From assembly GCA_009780855.1 (NCBI GenBank), contig WQZG01000001.1:1-64000 (forward strand): a DNA stretch of 64,000 nucleotides, read 5' to 3'. This document shows positions 1-10,344 of the stretch, in pieces. Position 1 is the stretch's first letter, and the number at the start of each line of letters is the position of its first letter. The stretch is from Treponema sp. (GTDB taxonomy: Bacteria; Spirochaetota; Spirochaetia; Treponematales; Breznakiellaceae). Below the pieces are notes generated by a model that saw nothing but the letters and a program-made list of their open reading frames with translations, ran no database searches and was not told the DNA's origin. Position numbers and translations under genes: made by a program.

Positions 1-48
1 AAAAATTTTTAAATGGGAAAATTTTTTCAATAATGCAAGCGCCCTGTC

Positions 49-1860
49 CTACTCTTCCTTGGTCTTGAGCACGGCAAGGAAGGCGCTCTGCGGAAGTTCA
101 ACATCTCCGACCATACGCATGCGTTTTTTGCCTTCCTTCTGCTTCTCCAGGAGCTTGCGTTTGCGGGTAATGTCGCCGCCGTAACATTTGGCAAGTACAT
201 CCTTGCGCAGAGGGTTGACGGTTTCGCGGGCTATAATCTGGCTGCCTATTGCGCCCTGGATTGGAATCTTGAACTGCTGGCGCGGGATTTCATCGACTAG
301 GCGCTCGCAGATAATACGGGCGCGGTTGTAAGCGTTTTCTTTGAACACAAGCTGGGAAAGCGCATCGACGGTTTTGCCGTTCAGTAAAATGTCCAGTTTT
401 ACCAGCTCGGTGGGCCTGTAGCCTGTTATGTCGTAGTCAAATGAAGCATAGCCGCGGGTGGTGCTTTTTAAGCGGTCGTAAAAATCAAAGAGGACTTCGG
501 CGAGGGGCATATCGTAGACGATTTCCACCCGCCTTTCGTCAAGATATGTCATGTTTGTCTGTACGCCGCGTTTTTCCAGACAAAGGTTCATAATGTTGCC
601 CAGGAATTCCTTGGGGGTGATTATGGCCGCCCGTATATAAGGTTCATCGGCGCCTTCTATCCTTCCTTCATCAGGGTAATCTGTGGGGTTATCAACAAAA
701 ACTTCTTCTGTTAAATTACCGGGGCCGCCGCGCACGCGGACTTTATACCTTACAGAAGGCGCGGTAAAAATAACCGACTGATCAAACTCGCGCTCAAGCC
801 TCTCCTGTACAACTTCAAGATGCAGAAGTCCCAGGAAACCGCAGCGGAATCCAAAGCCAAGAGCAGCCGACGAATCTTTTTCATAGACAAGGGAAGCGTC
901 GTTAAGTTTGAGTTTTTCAAGGCTGGACCGCAGTTCCTCGTAATCGTTGGAATCAACCGGATATATCGACGAAAATACCACAGGCTTGACTTCACGGAAA
1001 CCGGGCAATTGTTTTTCGCAGGGATTTTCCGCGCCGGTTACGGTGTCGCCGACTTTTACGTCGCTTACGGTCTTGACCCCGGCTATAATGTAGCCTACAT
1101 CCCCGGCCGACAGTTCTTCGGTTTCGGCAAGCAGGAGTTTGAAGACGCCCACAGCTTCAACATCGTGCTCCCTGCCATTGGACATAAAACGAATCTTCAT
1201 TCCTTTGCTGATGGAGCCGTCAAACAGGCGGACATGCACAACTACTCCGCGGTAGGGATCATAATGGCAGTCAAAAATCAGGGCCCGCAGCGGAGCGGAC
1301 GGATCGCCGGACGGAGGCGGAATGCGGTGAATTATCGCTTCAAAAAGTTCATCGACTCCGGTACCCTGCCTTGCGGATACCAGCAGGGCTGTTGAGGAAT
1401 CCAGGCCAAGGTCCTTGTCGATTTGTGTTTTGGTCATCCGGATATCGGCGGCCTGCATATCGATTTTATTGATGACCGGAATAATTTCCAGGTTGTGTTC
1501 CAGGGCAAGGTACATGTTGGAAAGGGTCTGGGCCTGTACGCCCTGGGTTGCGTCCACAAGCAGCAGGGCGCCTTCGCAGGAATTAATCGCCCTGCTTACT
1601 TCGTAGGTAAAATCCACGTGCCCCGGAGTATCAACCAGGTTGAGTTCGTATTCAACTCCGCCGCTGGTATAGGGAATGGTCACTGCCTGGCTCTTGATGG
1701 TAATGCCGCGCTCCCTTTCGATGTCCATATTATCCAGGATTTGATCCTGAAAATTCCGCTCATCGACAATATGGCCCTTCTGAATCAGACGATCGGCCAA
1801 AGTGGATTTGCCGTGATCAATATGGGCGATAATGCAGAAATTGCGGATGTTACCGATCAT
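49..1860 (-). CDS. lepA: Elongation factor 4 (LepA), ribosomal back-translocase GTPase
   Basis: This is a translational GTPase that acts on stalled or mistranslocated 70S ribosomes in the cytoplasm. The 603-residue length is normal for LepA. The G1 motif AHIDHGKST is near residue 11, the switch II DTPGH near 77 and the NKID G4 motif near 131. The C-terminal LepA-specific region is complete ([17 protein letters not shown]). It is the last gene of a minus-strand block and its start overlaps the stop of the FlhB/FlhA-like gene by 11 bases, which implies translational coupling. The identification is secure; only the reason for its placement after a secretion-like gene is unknown. Confidence 0.97.
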   Translation of the reverse strand: MIGNIRNFCIIAHIDHGKSTLADRLIQKGHIVDERNFQDQILDNMDIERERGITIKSQAVTIPYTSGGVEYELNLVDTPGHVDFTYEVSRAINSCEGALLLVDATQGVQAQTLSNMYLALEHNLEIIPVINKIDMQAADIRMTKTQIDKDLGLDSSTALLVSARQGTGVDELFEAIIHRIPPPSGDPSAPLRALIFDCHYDPYRGVVVHVRLFDGSISKGMKIRFMSNGREHDVEAVGVFKLLLAETEELSAGDVGYIIAGVKTVSDVKVGDTVTGAENPCEKQLPGFREVKPVVFSSIYPVDSNDYEELRSSLEKLKLNDASLVYEKDSSAALGFGFRCGFLGLLHLEVVQERLEREFDQSVIFTAPSVRYKVRVRGGPGNLTEEVFVDNPTDYPDEGRIEGADEPYIRAAIITPKEFLGNIMNLCLEKRGVQTNMTYLDERRVEIVYDMPLAEVLFDFYDRLKSTTRGYASFDYDITGYRPTELVKLDILLNGKTVDALSQLVFKENAYNRARIICERLVDEIPRQQFKIPIQGAIGSQIIARETVNPLRKDVLAKCYGGDITRKRKLLEKQKEGKKRMRMVGDVELPQSAFLAVLKTKEE

Positions 1861-3292
1861 TGGGCTGGGTATCCCCGGTTTTCAAACCTTTCTCTTTTGC
1901 CTTGTTCGGATTGCCTGTCCCCGGCCCATTTTTTCCGGAACCATTTTTCCCGGAACCATTTTTTCCCGACCCGTTTTTTTCCGGACCTTTGGCCTGTTTT
2001 TTGCCGGCCCGCCCCAAAGCGACTTCCCCTACCGCTTCCACTTTAATATCGGGGGGAATTTCGACAAAGGAAAGCACCGCAAGGCTTGGGAATTTCATCC
2101 TGGTAAATTCTTTAATCCAGGATCGCGAAACAGGCGAACAAAGCACAACGGGCTTGAGTCCTTTTTCTACCATTCCTTCAATGCCGGGAGAAAAAGCTTC
2201 CAGCCACTCATCGGCAAAAAGCGCGCCGTTAAGGCCGCCTTCATTAAACATTACCTTGTCCGAAAAATTCTTTTCCAGTTTTGTCTCCAGAGTTAAAACT
2301 CTGAGAGTTTGTTTGTCATCGGTGTAATCAAGACAAATTTGCCTTTTAAGGGACTGCCTTATCTGTTCAATAATAAGTTCATTCGGAGCCGGCCCATAGC
2401 CTGCCCAGTCGGCAAGGATTTCAAGGATCACCGGAATATGCCGGATCGAAACCTGCTCGCTTACAAGGCCCCGGAGTATGTCCCTTATGCTGCCAAGGGA
2501 AAACATGCTTTTGACCTCACCGGTAACTACCGGGTATTTTTTTTCGGCAGCGTCGAGTATGGCCTGGACCTCATCCCTGCCAAGCAGTTCGGGAGCGCGT
2601 TTTTCAACAAGTTCATTTAAATGGGCAACAAGAACCGATGCCGCATAAAGAACGGCGGCGCGGAGCTGGATTTCGCTGAATCCCAAATCAACAGTACTGT
2701 ACCAGCCGAGATCAATGCGGCCCCTGCCGGCTTCAAGGCCCCTGAACAGAATACGGTATTCACTTTCATTTATTTTCGAACTGACAGAAATACCTATTGA
2801 AGGAAAACGGTACCCAAAGAGCGCGGAAAGGGTCTTCCTTGTTTCTCCAAGACCTTCTTCAAAAACTTGTTCTCCCCCGATATAGTCCCTTAATGCCGCG
2901 CCCATTTCTATCCTTATGGGCCTGGGCGGTTTTACAGCTTTTACGGCAGCGGGTTTTGCGTACGTTTTTCCTGACCTGGCCAGAATCGCCGAGACCTCGG
3001 TGCAGCAAAGCTCCGGAACAATGTTCCCGGTTTTGCCGTACTTAAAAAGATTCCCTGCCAAACTATCGTTTGCCAAAACCGGAACCCCGGAGGAAGCGGC
3101 TGCGGTTTTTATGCTGTCCGCGGAAATTCCTTTCTCAAGCAGCAAAATTATGGGCAGAAACATATTCGCTTCGTCATAGCGTATACCGGCGGCAAGATCT
3201 TCGCCTCCGGTTATGATAATGTCACAGCCTGCGATAAAAGATTCAAGCATTTTTATCCTGGCAGCGTCCGGTGTCTTAATGGATGTTTTCAT
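1850..3292 (-). CDS. Soluble FlhB-C / FlhA-C-like fusion protein
   Basis: The 480-residue protein has no membrane segment or signal peptide. Residues about 12-95 follow the cytoplasmic domain of FlhB/EscU ([17 protein letters not shown], then [15 protein letters not shown] and the IVPEL helix). The NPTH self-cleavage motif that should follow the first strand is replaced by GGED. Residues about 118-430 follow the cytoplasmic domain of FlhA (FHIPEP family), including [13 protein letters not shown] and [16 protein letters not shown]. The tail from about 434 is a Lys/Gly/Asn-rich run with GSGKNG repeats. It lies between an HtrA-like lipoprotein gene (12-base gap) and lepA (11-base overlap), away from flagellar genes. 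Families of both halves serve flagellar or type III export-gate switching; a role here as a soluble export accessory is inference. Confidence 0.72.
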   Translation of the reverse strand: MKTSIKTPDAARIKMLESFIAGCDIIITGGEDLAAGIRYDEANMFLPIILLLEKGISADSIKTAAASSGVPVLANDSLAGNLFKYGKTGNIVPELCCTEVSAILARSGKTYAKPAAVKAVKPPRPIRIEMGAALRDYIGGEQVFEEGLGETRKTLSALFGYRFPSIGISVSSKINESEYRILFRGLEAGRGRIDLGWYSTVDLGFSEIQLRAAVLYAASVLVAHLNELVEKRAPELLGRDEVQAILDAAEKKYPVVTGEVKSMFSLGSIRDILRGLVSEQVSIRHIPVILEILADWAGYGPAPNELIIEQIRQSLKRQICLDYTDDKQTLRVLTLETKLEKNFSDKVMFNEGGLNGALFADEWLEAFSPGIEGMVEKGLKPVVLCSPVSRSWIKEFTRMKFPSLAVLSFVEIPPDIKVEAVGEVALGRAGKKQAKGPEKNGSGKNGSGKNGSGKNGPGTGNPNKAKEKGLKTGDTQPNDR

Positions 3293-3304
3293 CAGGTGTC
3301 CAGT

Positions 3305-5164
3305 TTACAGTGTATCGGGGGAATCCAGCAAGGCCGGAAGCTGCATAATTGTCTCAAGATAACCGCTGCGGCGTTTTTTAACGTTTATTTCCAACAGGGC
3401 ATAACCTTCATCCTCAAAAACCTTAAAATTCCTTATAGTAACCGGATCGCCGTCAGAAAGCCCGGCTTCATAAGCTGTAGATCCGCGGACGACTTTTTTT
3501 ATCTGATACATCGGGAAGAACGAATTCCCGCCGGTAGAAGGGCTCAATATCAGGCCAAAAAGGGGAGCTGCAATACGTTCTCTGGAATCTTTTTTGGCCG
3601 CGTCAGCCAGGGGCATTTCGGGCCGGACGGCCAGCCGCAGCACCCTGCGGACTTCGTTTCCGTTATCATCGATCAGAACAAGGCTAACCAGCTCGCCGGG
3701 TTTGAGCGGGAAAAGAATATCCTGCAGCTCCGGAATAATGGTCCCGGGATCGGCGCTCACTTCCCTGCCGTTAATCGATTTGATTTTATAACCTTCCTTA
3801 ATCTGCTGTTCGGCCGCGGGCGTAAACGGCGCCACGTAAATGATTTCCGCGTTGGGAACCGTCTCACTAAGCGAAAGACCCAGCCATGGCCGCTCGGCTT
3901 TGCCGCCCGCAATCATGGCTGGCAGGGCCGCTGTAAGGCGCTCGGCCGGTATGGCAAAATTAAGCCCCTGGAACTGGTCATGGCCCGCAAAGACAATGCC
4001 TGCGAGGCGGCCGGCTGTATCCAGAACGGGTCCGCCTGAATTACCGGCGTTAACGGCAGCGTCTATCTGGAGAACATCGCCAATCTGCAGGAAACGCCTT
4101 CCCAATGCGGATACAATCCCCTGGGTAACGGTTTTTTCAAGGCCTATGGGCGAGCCTATGGCAAGGATTGAATCACCAACGCTGGGCGCGGCGCGGTCAA
4201 TTACTGAAAAAACATACTCCGGCGTAATCTCTGCCTTTATCAGCGCTAAATCCATGGCCTTGTCCCAGCCAATAACTTTGGCCGGAATACGGGGGCTGGC
4301 GGAGTCTCCCATGCGGATATAAACCCGGGAGTACCCCTGGTACTTGGGATCCACCTCGCTGGAAATAACGTGGTAGTTGGTGATCAATAATCCTGTAGAA
4401 TCAATAAAAAAACCTGAACCAAGAACCTGATCGGGAATGCCGCGGCCGTGTTCTATGCGCATTCCGCGGTCAACCAGGACAGTGGCAACGCCCTTGAGCA
4501 TATCCGAAACCGAATCCCTTCCCTGGGCATACTCCCGCAAATCAGCTGGGACAGTGATTCCGGCGGCTGCAGCCTGTTCCGTAGCGTCCAGAATATTCAG
4601 GAAGAACGCGGCAGTGCGCCTCTGTTTGGCTTTTACAGCCTGTTCAAGAAAAAAAAGAGCGTCGGCAGGTTCCAGCGGTTTAAGGGAATGCGCCTGCGCC
4701 GCGGCCAAAAACGCGGTAAGGTTATTTTTACCAATCTGATCCTTTGCGTAATCAAGGGTAATGTCAGGTTCCTCGCCGGTGCTTTCAACAGTGATTCCAA
4801 GGGCTGCAAGGGACCGCGCCATGGAAGCGGCCTCAGACCAGCGTTTTTCTTCAATTGCCTTTAACTGCATGGCCCTTAGGTTCTGTACGGCTTCATCACT
4901 GTAACGCGAAAGCTGGTCCTTGATTTCAGGATTTTCTCCGTCCGGATAAACCGAATCCGGGCCGTAAATAATTTTATATATTTCTATAAGATGAAGCGCC
5001 CTGGCCGGATCTTCGGCAGTAAACCGTGAAATGTCGTTCAGCCTTATATCGCTTACCGAGTCGGGCGGAGCAAGACGGCGCTCTGCAGCAGCCTGGGTAT
5101 TGCAGGAGGCAATCAATAAACAGCAAATCAGTAAAATTAATAAATCAATAATACGTTGTTTCAA
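3305..5164 (-). CDS. HtrA/DegP-like trypsin-type serine protease lipoprotein with PDZ
   Basis: This is a predicted envelope protease of the trypsin fold. The chosen TTG start at 5164 gives a short lipoprotein signal (KQRIIDLLILLICCLLIAS then Cys21), overlaps the upstream stop by 20 bases and has a GGGGA sequence upstream. The frame is open to 5260, but that extension would spoil the signal peptide. The catalytic triad is visible: His in LLITNYHVI, Asp in AMDLALIK, Ser in NAGNSGGPVLD. A PDZ domain follows (PWLGLSLSE ... KSINGREV), and a second PDZ-like region is near the C-terminus. The N-terminal ~200 residues are helical and not typical of DegP. Surface quality control is the likely role, but the substrate is unknown. 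Confidence 0.85.
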   Translation of the reverse strand: MKQRIIDLLILLICCLLIASCNTQAAAERRLAPPDSVSDIRLNDISRFTAEDPARALHLIEIYKIIYGPDSVYPDGENPEIKDQLSRYSDEAVQNLRAMQLKAIEEKRWSEAASMARSLAALGITVESTGEEPDITLDYAKDQIGKNNLTAFLAAAQAHSLKPLEPADALFFLEQAVKAKQRRTAAFFLNILDATEQAAAAGITVPADLREYAQGRDSVSDMLKGVATVLVDRGMRIEHGRGIPDQVLGSGFFIDSTGLLITNYHVISSEVDPKYQGYSRVYIRMGDSASPRIPAKVIGWDKAMDLALIKAEITPEYVFSVIDRAAPSVGDSILAIGSPIGLEKTVTQGIVSALGRRFLQIGDVLQIDAAVNAGNSGGPVLDTAGRLAGIVFAGHDQFQGLNFAIPAERLTAALPAMIAGGKAERPWLGLSLSETVPNAEIIYVAPFTPAAEQQIKEGYKIKSINGREVSADPGTIIPELQDILFPLKPGELVSLVLIDDNGNEVRRVLRLAVRPEMPLADAAKKDSRERIAAPLFGLILSPSTGGNSFFPMYQIKKVVRGSTAYEAGLSDGDPVTIRNFKVFEDEGYALLEINVKKRRSGYLETIMQLPALLDSPDTL

Positions 5165-6884
5165 AATTATTATCCCCGGCCCAGTCGCTAACCGCATAAT
5201 CATAATCCCGTTTATAGTCCAGCAAAGTCTCCGCAGGGGGCATAACACCGTCCTGCACAAGCGAGAACCTCCTGAAATGACGGAAAGTTTCCAGGCGGCC
5301 GTCCAAATCCAGATCGACCCGCTGGCCTATGGGCCTGCCCCGTAAAAAATCTGTCTGCGAAATCATACGTCCGTCAAGGTACTCCCTGGCCATTACCGGA
5401 ATGCTCTGGCTAAGTTCAACAACTTCCGTTGCTCCCTTAAACTCCTGGCTGGGCCGTTCTACCCTGACTGAATTGGCAATCAGCAGCCGCCTTGTCAGCG
5501 CGGCAGTCAGGGCGTTTTTCTCCGGAATCAGAATACCGCCGCCGGATAATGCCGCAGATCCAGTCCCGGCCAAATTCCAAAAATCCCTGAACAATACAGG
5601 CAAATAATAAAAATTCAGGGGGCGCGGTATAAACCTTTCTTCGCCCAGCTGAACGTCCAAAACCGCGGGATATTTTTCCCAGCGGACATTGATTTTGCTC
5701 CGCGGATCGCCGCTTTCTTCCGCAGGCATTGTAATTGCCGCGCTTTGGGGATCCCCGGCCCAAAAATTCATCGCAATTTCCGGCAGATTGTCCTGATCCT
5801 CATCATAACTAAAACTACTGAGCATACCGTTTAGATACAGGGCAATACTCTCCGGGATTCCGTCCCCGTTGGCATCGGTTGTAATGGTCCCGGTAAATCC
5901 GTCAAGGTTTTCTTTAAATAAATCCCGGCTTTCCTGCGTACGGAGCATATCGTAAAAATTTTCCAGCAATAAAATATCCAGATTAGGCTCGTTTTTATCA
6001 GTGTAAATTTTATCAGGGTCAGTATTAAACAGGTCGGATACAGCGGTGGTTTCATCGATCAGGCCCAGATTGAGGGCCGGCAGCAGCGACGCCGGAACCG
6101 GCACATTGCCGGCTCTGTATGCAAGAATCAGCCGCGCAGCTTCCTGTGTATCCCTAATAAAGGGAGCGGCCATCCAGGCAAGTTCCGGATTATCAATAAG
6201 CAGAACCGGGAGACGCAGAAGTATATTATCCAAAATCTGACTTTCTGTTTCATCAGGCATAAAACCGCTGAATTGCGGTCCGCCCGAACCTGTACCGCCG
6301 GACGTCATTCCGCCGGATAAAAGATAATCCAGAAAAATCCTGGCAGGTTCGCTTTCCCTTGGGTAACGGCCCAGAATAAAAAGCGTAAAGCGAAGATATT
6401 CATCGCGGAGCGGAGAAAACCGCAGGGCAAGAAGTCTTAATCTGGCCAGATGCGGGCTTTCGTTTTCAACAGACTGCAGTGTTTTGAGCGCTTCACTGTA
6501 ATTTTTGACTGCAATAAGGTTCTCCGCCTCCAGAAGCAGAGCGTCATCGGGAAGATATTTATTCCAGTTGTTTGCCTGTATTGCCTGCCTTAAGGCCTGT
6601 ATAACGGCACCCCTGGGTTGATTGAGACGGGACTTGACTGCCGCCAAAAGATAAGAAATATCCGAAGAAACATCAGCGTAATCGGAAGCCCGTTCCAGAA
6701 CGATCAGGGCCTCCGACCAATGCCCGCCGTCAATTGCGTTTTCTGCAAGGGTAACATACATGGATGCCGCCGCCTTTTCGCCGCGGGCAAAATCTTCGCT
6801 TTGGGCAGACAGAAAAGGCAGAGCCGGAATACAGACGAGTAAAAAAACAAATGTCCGGAATTTTTTAAATCTATTAAGAATCAT
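5145..6884 (-). CDS. Secreted protein of unknown function with Ca-loop-like motifs
   Basis: I do not recognise a named family. The 579-residue product begins with a signal peptide (FVFLLVCIPALPFLSAQS). The first ~200 residues look like helical TPR-type repeats (SEALIVLERA, NYSEALKTLQS). Later there are short Asp-rich loops resembling calcium or VCBS-type repeats: DANGDGIPE, DEDQDNLPE and DLDLDGRLE. It ends in an RDYDYAVSDW-like aromatic tail. It lies 9 bases after ftsH and overlaps the protease gene, so it probably belongs to the same envelope-maintenance operon. A periplasmic or surface scaffold is a guess. Confidence 0.7.
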   Translation of the reverse strand: MILNRFKKFRTFVFLLVCIPALPFLSAQSEDFARGEKAAASMYVTLAENAIDGGHWSEALIVLERASDYADVSSDISYLLAAVKSRLNQPRGAVIQALRQAIQANNWNKYLPDDALLLEAENLIAVKNYSEALKTLQSVENESPHLARLRLLALRFSPLRDEYLRFTLFILGRYPRESEPARIFLDYLLSGGMTSGGTGSGGPQFSGFMPDETESQILDNILLRLPVLLIDNPELAWMAAPFIRDTQEAARLILAYRAGNVPVPASLLPALNLGLIDETTAVSDLFNTDPDKIYTDKNEPNLDILLLENFYDMLRTQESRDLFKENLDGFTGTITTDANGDGIPESIALYLNGMLSSFSYDEDQDNLPEIAMNFWAGDPQSAAITMPAEESGDPRSKINVRWEKYPAVLDVQLGEERFIPRPLNFYYLPVLFRDFWNLAGTGSAALSGGGILIPEKNALTAALTRRLLIANSVRVERPSQEFKGATEVVELSQSIPVMAREYLDGRMISQTDFLRGRPIGQRVDLDLDGRLETFRHFRRFSLVQDGVMPPAETLLDYKRDYDYAVSDWAGDNNFETTYY

Positions 6885-6893
6885 ATTGCAAAA

Positions 6894-8780
6894 TCAGGAC
6901 TCCTGGGCCGCGGCGAGGCTGTGGCGCGGCGGAAATTCCAGAAGTGAACGGACTTCATCATCGGCCAGGGTTTCGCGGGCCAATAAAGCGTCAGCCAGTT
7001 TTTCCAGTTTGCTCTTCTGCATTTTAATGATTTCTTCGGCTTTGCTGCGTCCGGCTTCAAGGATTTCCCTTATGGCAGTATCAATTTTTTGGGCGGTGTT
7101 CTCCGAATAATCCTTGTGCCTGGCGATCTCCTTTCCCAAAAAGATCGGTTCGTCTTCCTGGCCGTAACTGACCGGTCCCAAATCATCTGCCATACCCCAT
7201 TCGCAAACCATGCGGCGCGCAAGATCGGTTGCCTGTTCAATATCATTTTTAATGCCGGTGGTTGTTTCGTTATAAAAAGCCTTCTCGGCAATACAGCCGC
7301 CGTAACAAATCACAATACGATCCTGAATCCATCCCCGCGTTCTGGAATAAGTATCTTCTTCCGGAAGCGAAAGCGCCATTCCCAAAGCGCGGCCGTGGGG
7401 AACTATGGTTACTTTGTGCAGGGGATCGGCGTTTTCAAGAAAATAATGGAGAATGGCGTGTCCGGCCTCGTGTATCGCCGTCATCCGGCGTTCCTTGTCT
7501 GAAACCGCAAGGGTAGTCCTTGCCACACCCATAAGTATTTTGTCCCTGGCTTCTTCAAAATCGGCCATTTCAACATTTTTCTTGTCTTTTCTGGCCGCGT
7601 AAAGCGCGGCTTCGTTGACCAGGTTCGCGATATCGGCGCCGCTCATACCCGGAGTCGCCCTGGCGATGCGGTCAAGTTCCACATTCGCATCAAGGGGAAT
7701 TTTTGCGGAATGCAGCTTAAGTATGTCTTCGCGTTCCCTGATATCCGGCATCGCGACAACAACCTGGCGGTCAAAACGGCCGGGCCGCAGCAGCGCCGGG
7801 TCCAAAACATCCGGCCTATTGGTAGCGGCAAGAATTATTACACCGTCTTTGGAATCAAAACCGTCCATTTCCACAAGGAGCTGGTTAAGGGTCTGCTCCC
7901 TTTCGTCATGGCCGCCGCCGTAACCGGCGCCCCTGGTGCGGCCTACAGCGTCAAGCTCATCGATAAAAAGTATGCAGGGGGCGTTCTTGCGGCCCTGCTC
8001 AAAAAGATCGCGGACACGGCTCGCGCCGACTCCGACAAACATTTCAACAAAATCCGATCCCGACATGTGGAAGTACGCGACTCCGGCCTCGCCGGCGACC
8101 GCGCGGGCCATGAGGGTTTTACCGGTTCCCGGCATCCCCACAAGCAGAACGCCCTTGGGAATACGGGCCCCCATTTTGGTAAACTTCTGGGGATTCTTGA
8201 GAAAAGCAACAACTTCCTCAAGCTCGTACTTGGCGTCTTTTTGGCCGGCAATATCGGCAAACGTTATCTTTTTGCCTTCGTCATGGTAGCGCTTTGCCTT
8301 GCTCTTCCCGAACTGGAAATTCCTGTTCCCGCTCTGCTGCATATTCCGCAGCATTACGAACAGCAGCCAGATAAACCCTATATTAATTATCCACGGCAAA
8401 AATGACTGGAAAAGACCAAGCATACCGACCTGGGCCGGCGCCCCGGATACACTGATTCCCTTGTCCTGCAGATGCTGAAGCAGCAGGGGATCCTGATACG
8501 GAATAAGGGTCTTGAACGGCTGCCTTATTCCGTTTACAAACCGAGTCCCTTCGATCACGTTATTTTCGTATATTGTAACATCGGTTATTTCACTGGTGTC
8601 CAGGGATCTCGAAAATTCGGAATAGGGAATAACAGGTTTTGCCGGTCCTTCGTTAAGCCTGAAAAAATAACCGATAAAAATTATCACCAATGCCAAAAAA
8701 AAGAAAAGTGCGAACCTGTTGGGTTTACCGCCGCTCAATACCGGATGGGACGAATTCTTGTTGTTCTGATCATCACTCAT
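6894..8780 (-). CDS. ftsH: ATP-dependent zinc metalloprotease FtsH
   Basis: This is a membrane-anchored AAA+ protease for unfolded membrane and regulatory proteins. Two N-terminal membrane segments are visible ([18 protein letters not shown] near 23-40 and [18 protein letters not shown] near 128-145), enclosing a periplasmic domain. The AAA module has Walker A written GMPGTGKT (usual form GPPGTGKT), Walker B ILFIDELD and SRH residues [19 protein letters not shown]. The HEAGH zinc site and the downstream protease domain are intact. The length of 628 residues is typical. It overlaps the end of tilS by 8 bases, the same tilS-ftsH order seen in many Gram-positives. Confidence 0.97.
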   Translation of the reverse strand: MSDDQNNKNSSHPVLSGGKPNRFALFFFLALVIIFIGYFFRLNEGPAKPVIPYSEFSRSLDTSEITDVTIYENNVIEGTRFVNGIRQPFKTLIPYQDPLLLQHLQDKGISVSGAPAQVGMLGLFQSFLPWIINIGFIWLLFVMLRNMQQSGNRNFQFGKSKAKRYHDEGKKITFADIAGQKDAKYELEEVVAFLKNPQKFTKMGARIPKGVLLVGMPGTGKTLMARAVAGEAGVAYFHMSGSDFVEMFVGVGASRVRDLFEQGRKNAPCILFIDELDAVGRTRGAGYGGGHDEREQTLNQLLVEMDGFDSKDGVIILAATNRPDVLDPALLRPGRFDRQVVVAMPDIREREDILKLHSAKIPLDANVELDRIARATPGMSGADIANLVNEAALYAARKDKKNVEMADFEEARDKILMGVARTTLAVSDKERRMTAIHEAGHAILHYFLENADPLHKVTIVPHGRALGMALSLPEEDTYSRTRGWIQDRIVICYGGCIAEKAFYNETTTGIKNDIEQATDLARRMVCEWGMADDLGPVSYGQEDEPIFLGKEIARHKDYSENTAQKIDTAIREILEAGRSKAEEIIKMQKSKLEKLADALLARETLADDEVRSLLEFPPRHSLAAAQES

Positions 8781-10344
8781 CAGTAACCCCCGTCAAAATA
8801 AAAAATACACAATCCCCTGTACGGGGAGTTTCCTGCCTGCAAAAAAACACATCGCCGCTTTGTCCTGTTCCAAAAAAAGCCGCGTTTCCGGAGCTGTCCA
8901 GGGCAGTTACCAAACCGTAAAAACCGGCGCGTTCCCCGCTTTTGAATATATCAGAAAGCAGGTACTTATGTCCCGCCTTTATAATTGTATCTGCGGCCGA
9001 CCATTTTTTTAATACCAACGGAAGGCCGGCATAAAAAAAATTGCCCCCGGCCGCAGGAACAGTTCTGTCTGCCGGAACAGCATCGCACACCGGAACAGCC
9101 TTGCCCGCCGGGAAACCTTCTTTAGTCCGTACAATTATCCTTAACTTCTTATAATTATATAATCCCGGAGTATCAATAAGCATACTAAAGTCTGAATCAA
9201 AACTGCGCAATCCCGCACCGGTTACATAAAAAAAACCATTTTTCTCCGCAAGGCGGACAGGCCCCAAATCACCTGCGTTAACCTTCCCTGTTTTTAAACC
9301 GGCAAGCAGATTCCTAAGGTTTTTTCGGCCCGGGACTCTGCGGGCGGCTGCAGGATCGCGCATAACCGCGCTGTTTTTAACAGCGTTTTTATGCCCGGCC
9401 AGCCAGTCAGCGGCATTAAAAACAGCTTCTTCCTGCAAAACCGGATGTTCCGTAAAAAAGGCCGCGGAGTCTGTCTGCAGACTTTTTCCGGGGCTTCCTC
9501 CGGGCATTTGTCCGGATTTCCAGTGCAGTTTTTTTGACGCCTCGCGTGAAATAAAATCTGCTGCCAGGGCCTGGGTTTCCGCGAAATTCAGCAGATTATC
9601 CCGCCAGTAAGGGAAGCCCTGATCCAGGACAGGGATTAAAAACTTTCTGATCCGGTTGCGGAGGAAACGGGTATCAAAATTGGTGGAATCTGTCCTATAG
9701 GAAATATTTTTGATTTTAAGGTAATCAAGTACATCAGAGCGGGTAAGATTTAAAAGGGGCCGCAAATAAAGGCCCTTTTCCCGTTTTATCCCTGCCAGGC
9801 CTGCAGGACCGGAGCCCCGTAATATCCGCATAAGTATGGTTTCAACATTATCGTCTTTGGTATGGGCAGTCAGAATCCGCACGGCAGCGTTTTGGCCGCC
9901 GGTCTGCATTTTACAGGTTTGCTGCTTACCGGCCAAAAGCCCGCCGGCTTGAAGCCTGCAGGCTTCACGGTTCAGGGCCCTGAGCCTAAAAAACCTGGCC
10001 GCGGCCTCAGGTCCCATTCCCCGCTCCCTGCCTGTTTGTTCTATAAGGCCGGGAGCGATTGCAATTACCCTGCATTTGATTCCGAGTTCACGGCAATATT
10101 TTTTAACTGCGGCCGCGTCCGCGCGGCTCTCGGCTGCCGGTCTCATTCCGTGTTCAACATGAAGTACATTCAGAATAAAACCCGACTCAGGCTGTATGGC
10201 AGCCAGAGCGGTCAGCATGGCCATGGAATCGGCCCCGCCGGAGACAGCGGCAAGCAATACCGTATCTTGCGGCAGACGGCCAAGGGCAGTATGTACCGCC
10301 CCTTCAAAAAAATCCGTAAAGTAACCGACTTTGCGGACAGACAC
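8773..10344 (-). CDS. tilS: tRNA(Ile)-lysidine synthase TilS
   Basis: TilS attaches lysine to C34 of tRNA-Ile(CAU), changing decoding from AUG to AUA. The PP-loop SGGADS is near residue 35, and AHTKDDNVETILMRILRGSG and the RNRIRKFLIP element follow. Between the ATP-binding motifs lies an unusual insertion (QAGGLLAGKQQTCKMQTGGQ, about 131-150). The C-terminal region keeps the substrate-binding domain order, with HKYLLSDIFK near the end. The start is GTG, overlapping the L25 stop by one base (TAGTG). The 523-residue length is somewhat long, explained partly by the insertion. Confidence 0.93.
   Translation of the reverse strand: MSVRKVGYFTDFFEGAVHTALGRLPQDTVLLAAVSGGADSMAMLTALAAIQPESGFILNVLHVEHGMRPAAESRADAAAVKKYCRELGIKCRVIAIAPGLIEQTGRERGMGPEAAARFFRLRALNREACRLQAGGLLAGKQQTCKMQTGGQNAAVRILTAHTKDDNVETILMRILRGSGPAGLAGIKREKGLYLRPLLNLTRSDVLDYLKIKNISYRTDSTNFDTRFLRNRIRKFLIPVLDQGFPYWRDNLLNFAETQALAADFISREASKKLHWKSGQMPGGSPGKSLQTDSAAFFTEHPVLQEEAVFNAADWLAGHKNAVKNSAVMRDPAAARRVPGRKNLRNLLAGLKTGKVNAGDLGPVRLAEKNGFFYVTGAGLRSFDSDFSMLIDTPGLYNYKKLRIIVRTKEGFPAGKAVPVCDAVPADRTVPAAGGNFFYAGLPLVLKKWSAADTIIKAGHKYLLSDIFKSGERAGFYGLVTALDSSGNAAFFGTGQSGDVFFCRQETPRTGDCVFFILTGVTDE

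Noticed and set aside
820-1395. Long plus-strand ORF inside lepA (191 codons)
   Set aside because: It is antisense to a highly conserved gene, has no ribosome site and no family-like sequence.
7710-8405. 231-codon plus-strand ORF inside ftsH
   Set aside because: It mirrors the GC-rich third positions of ftsH; no motif and no promoter are seen.
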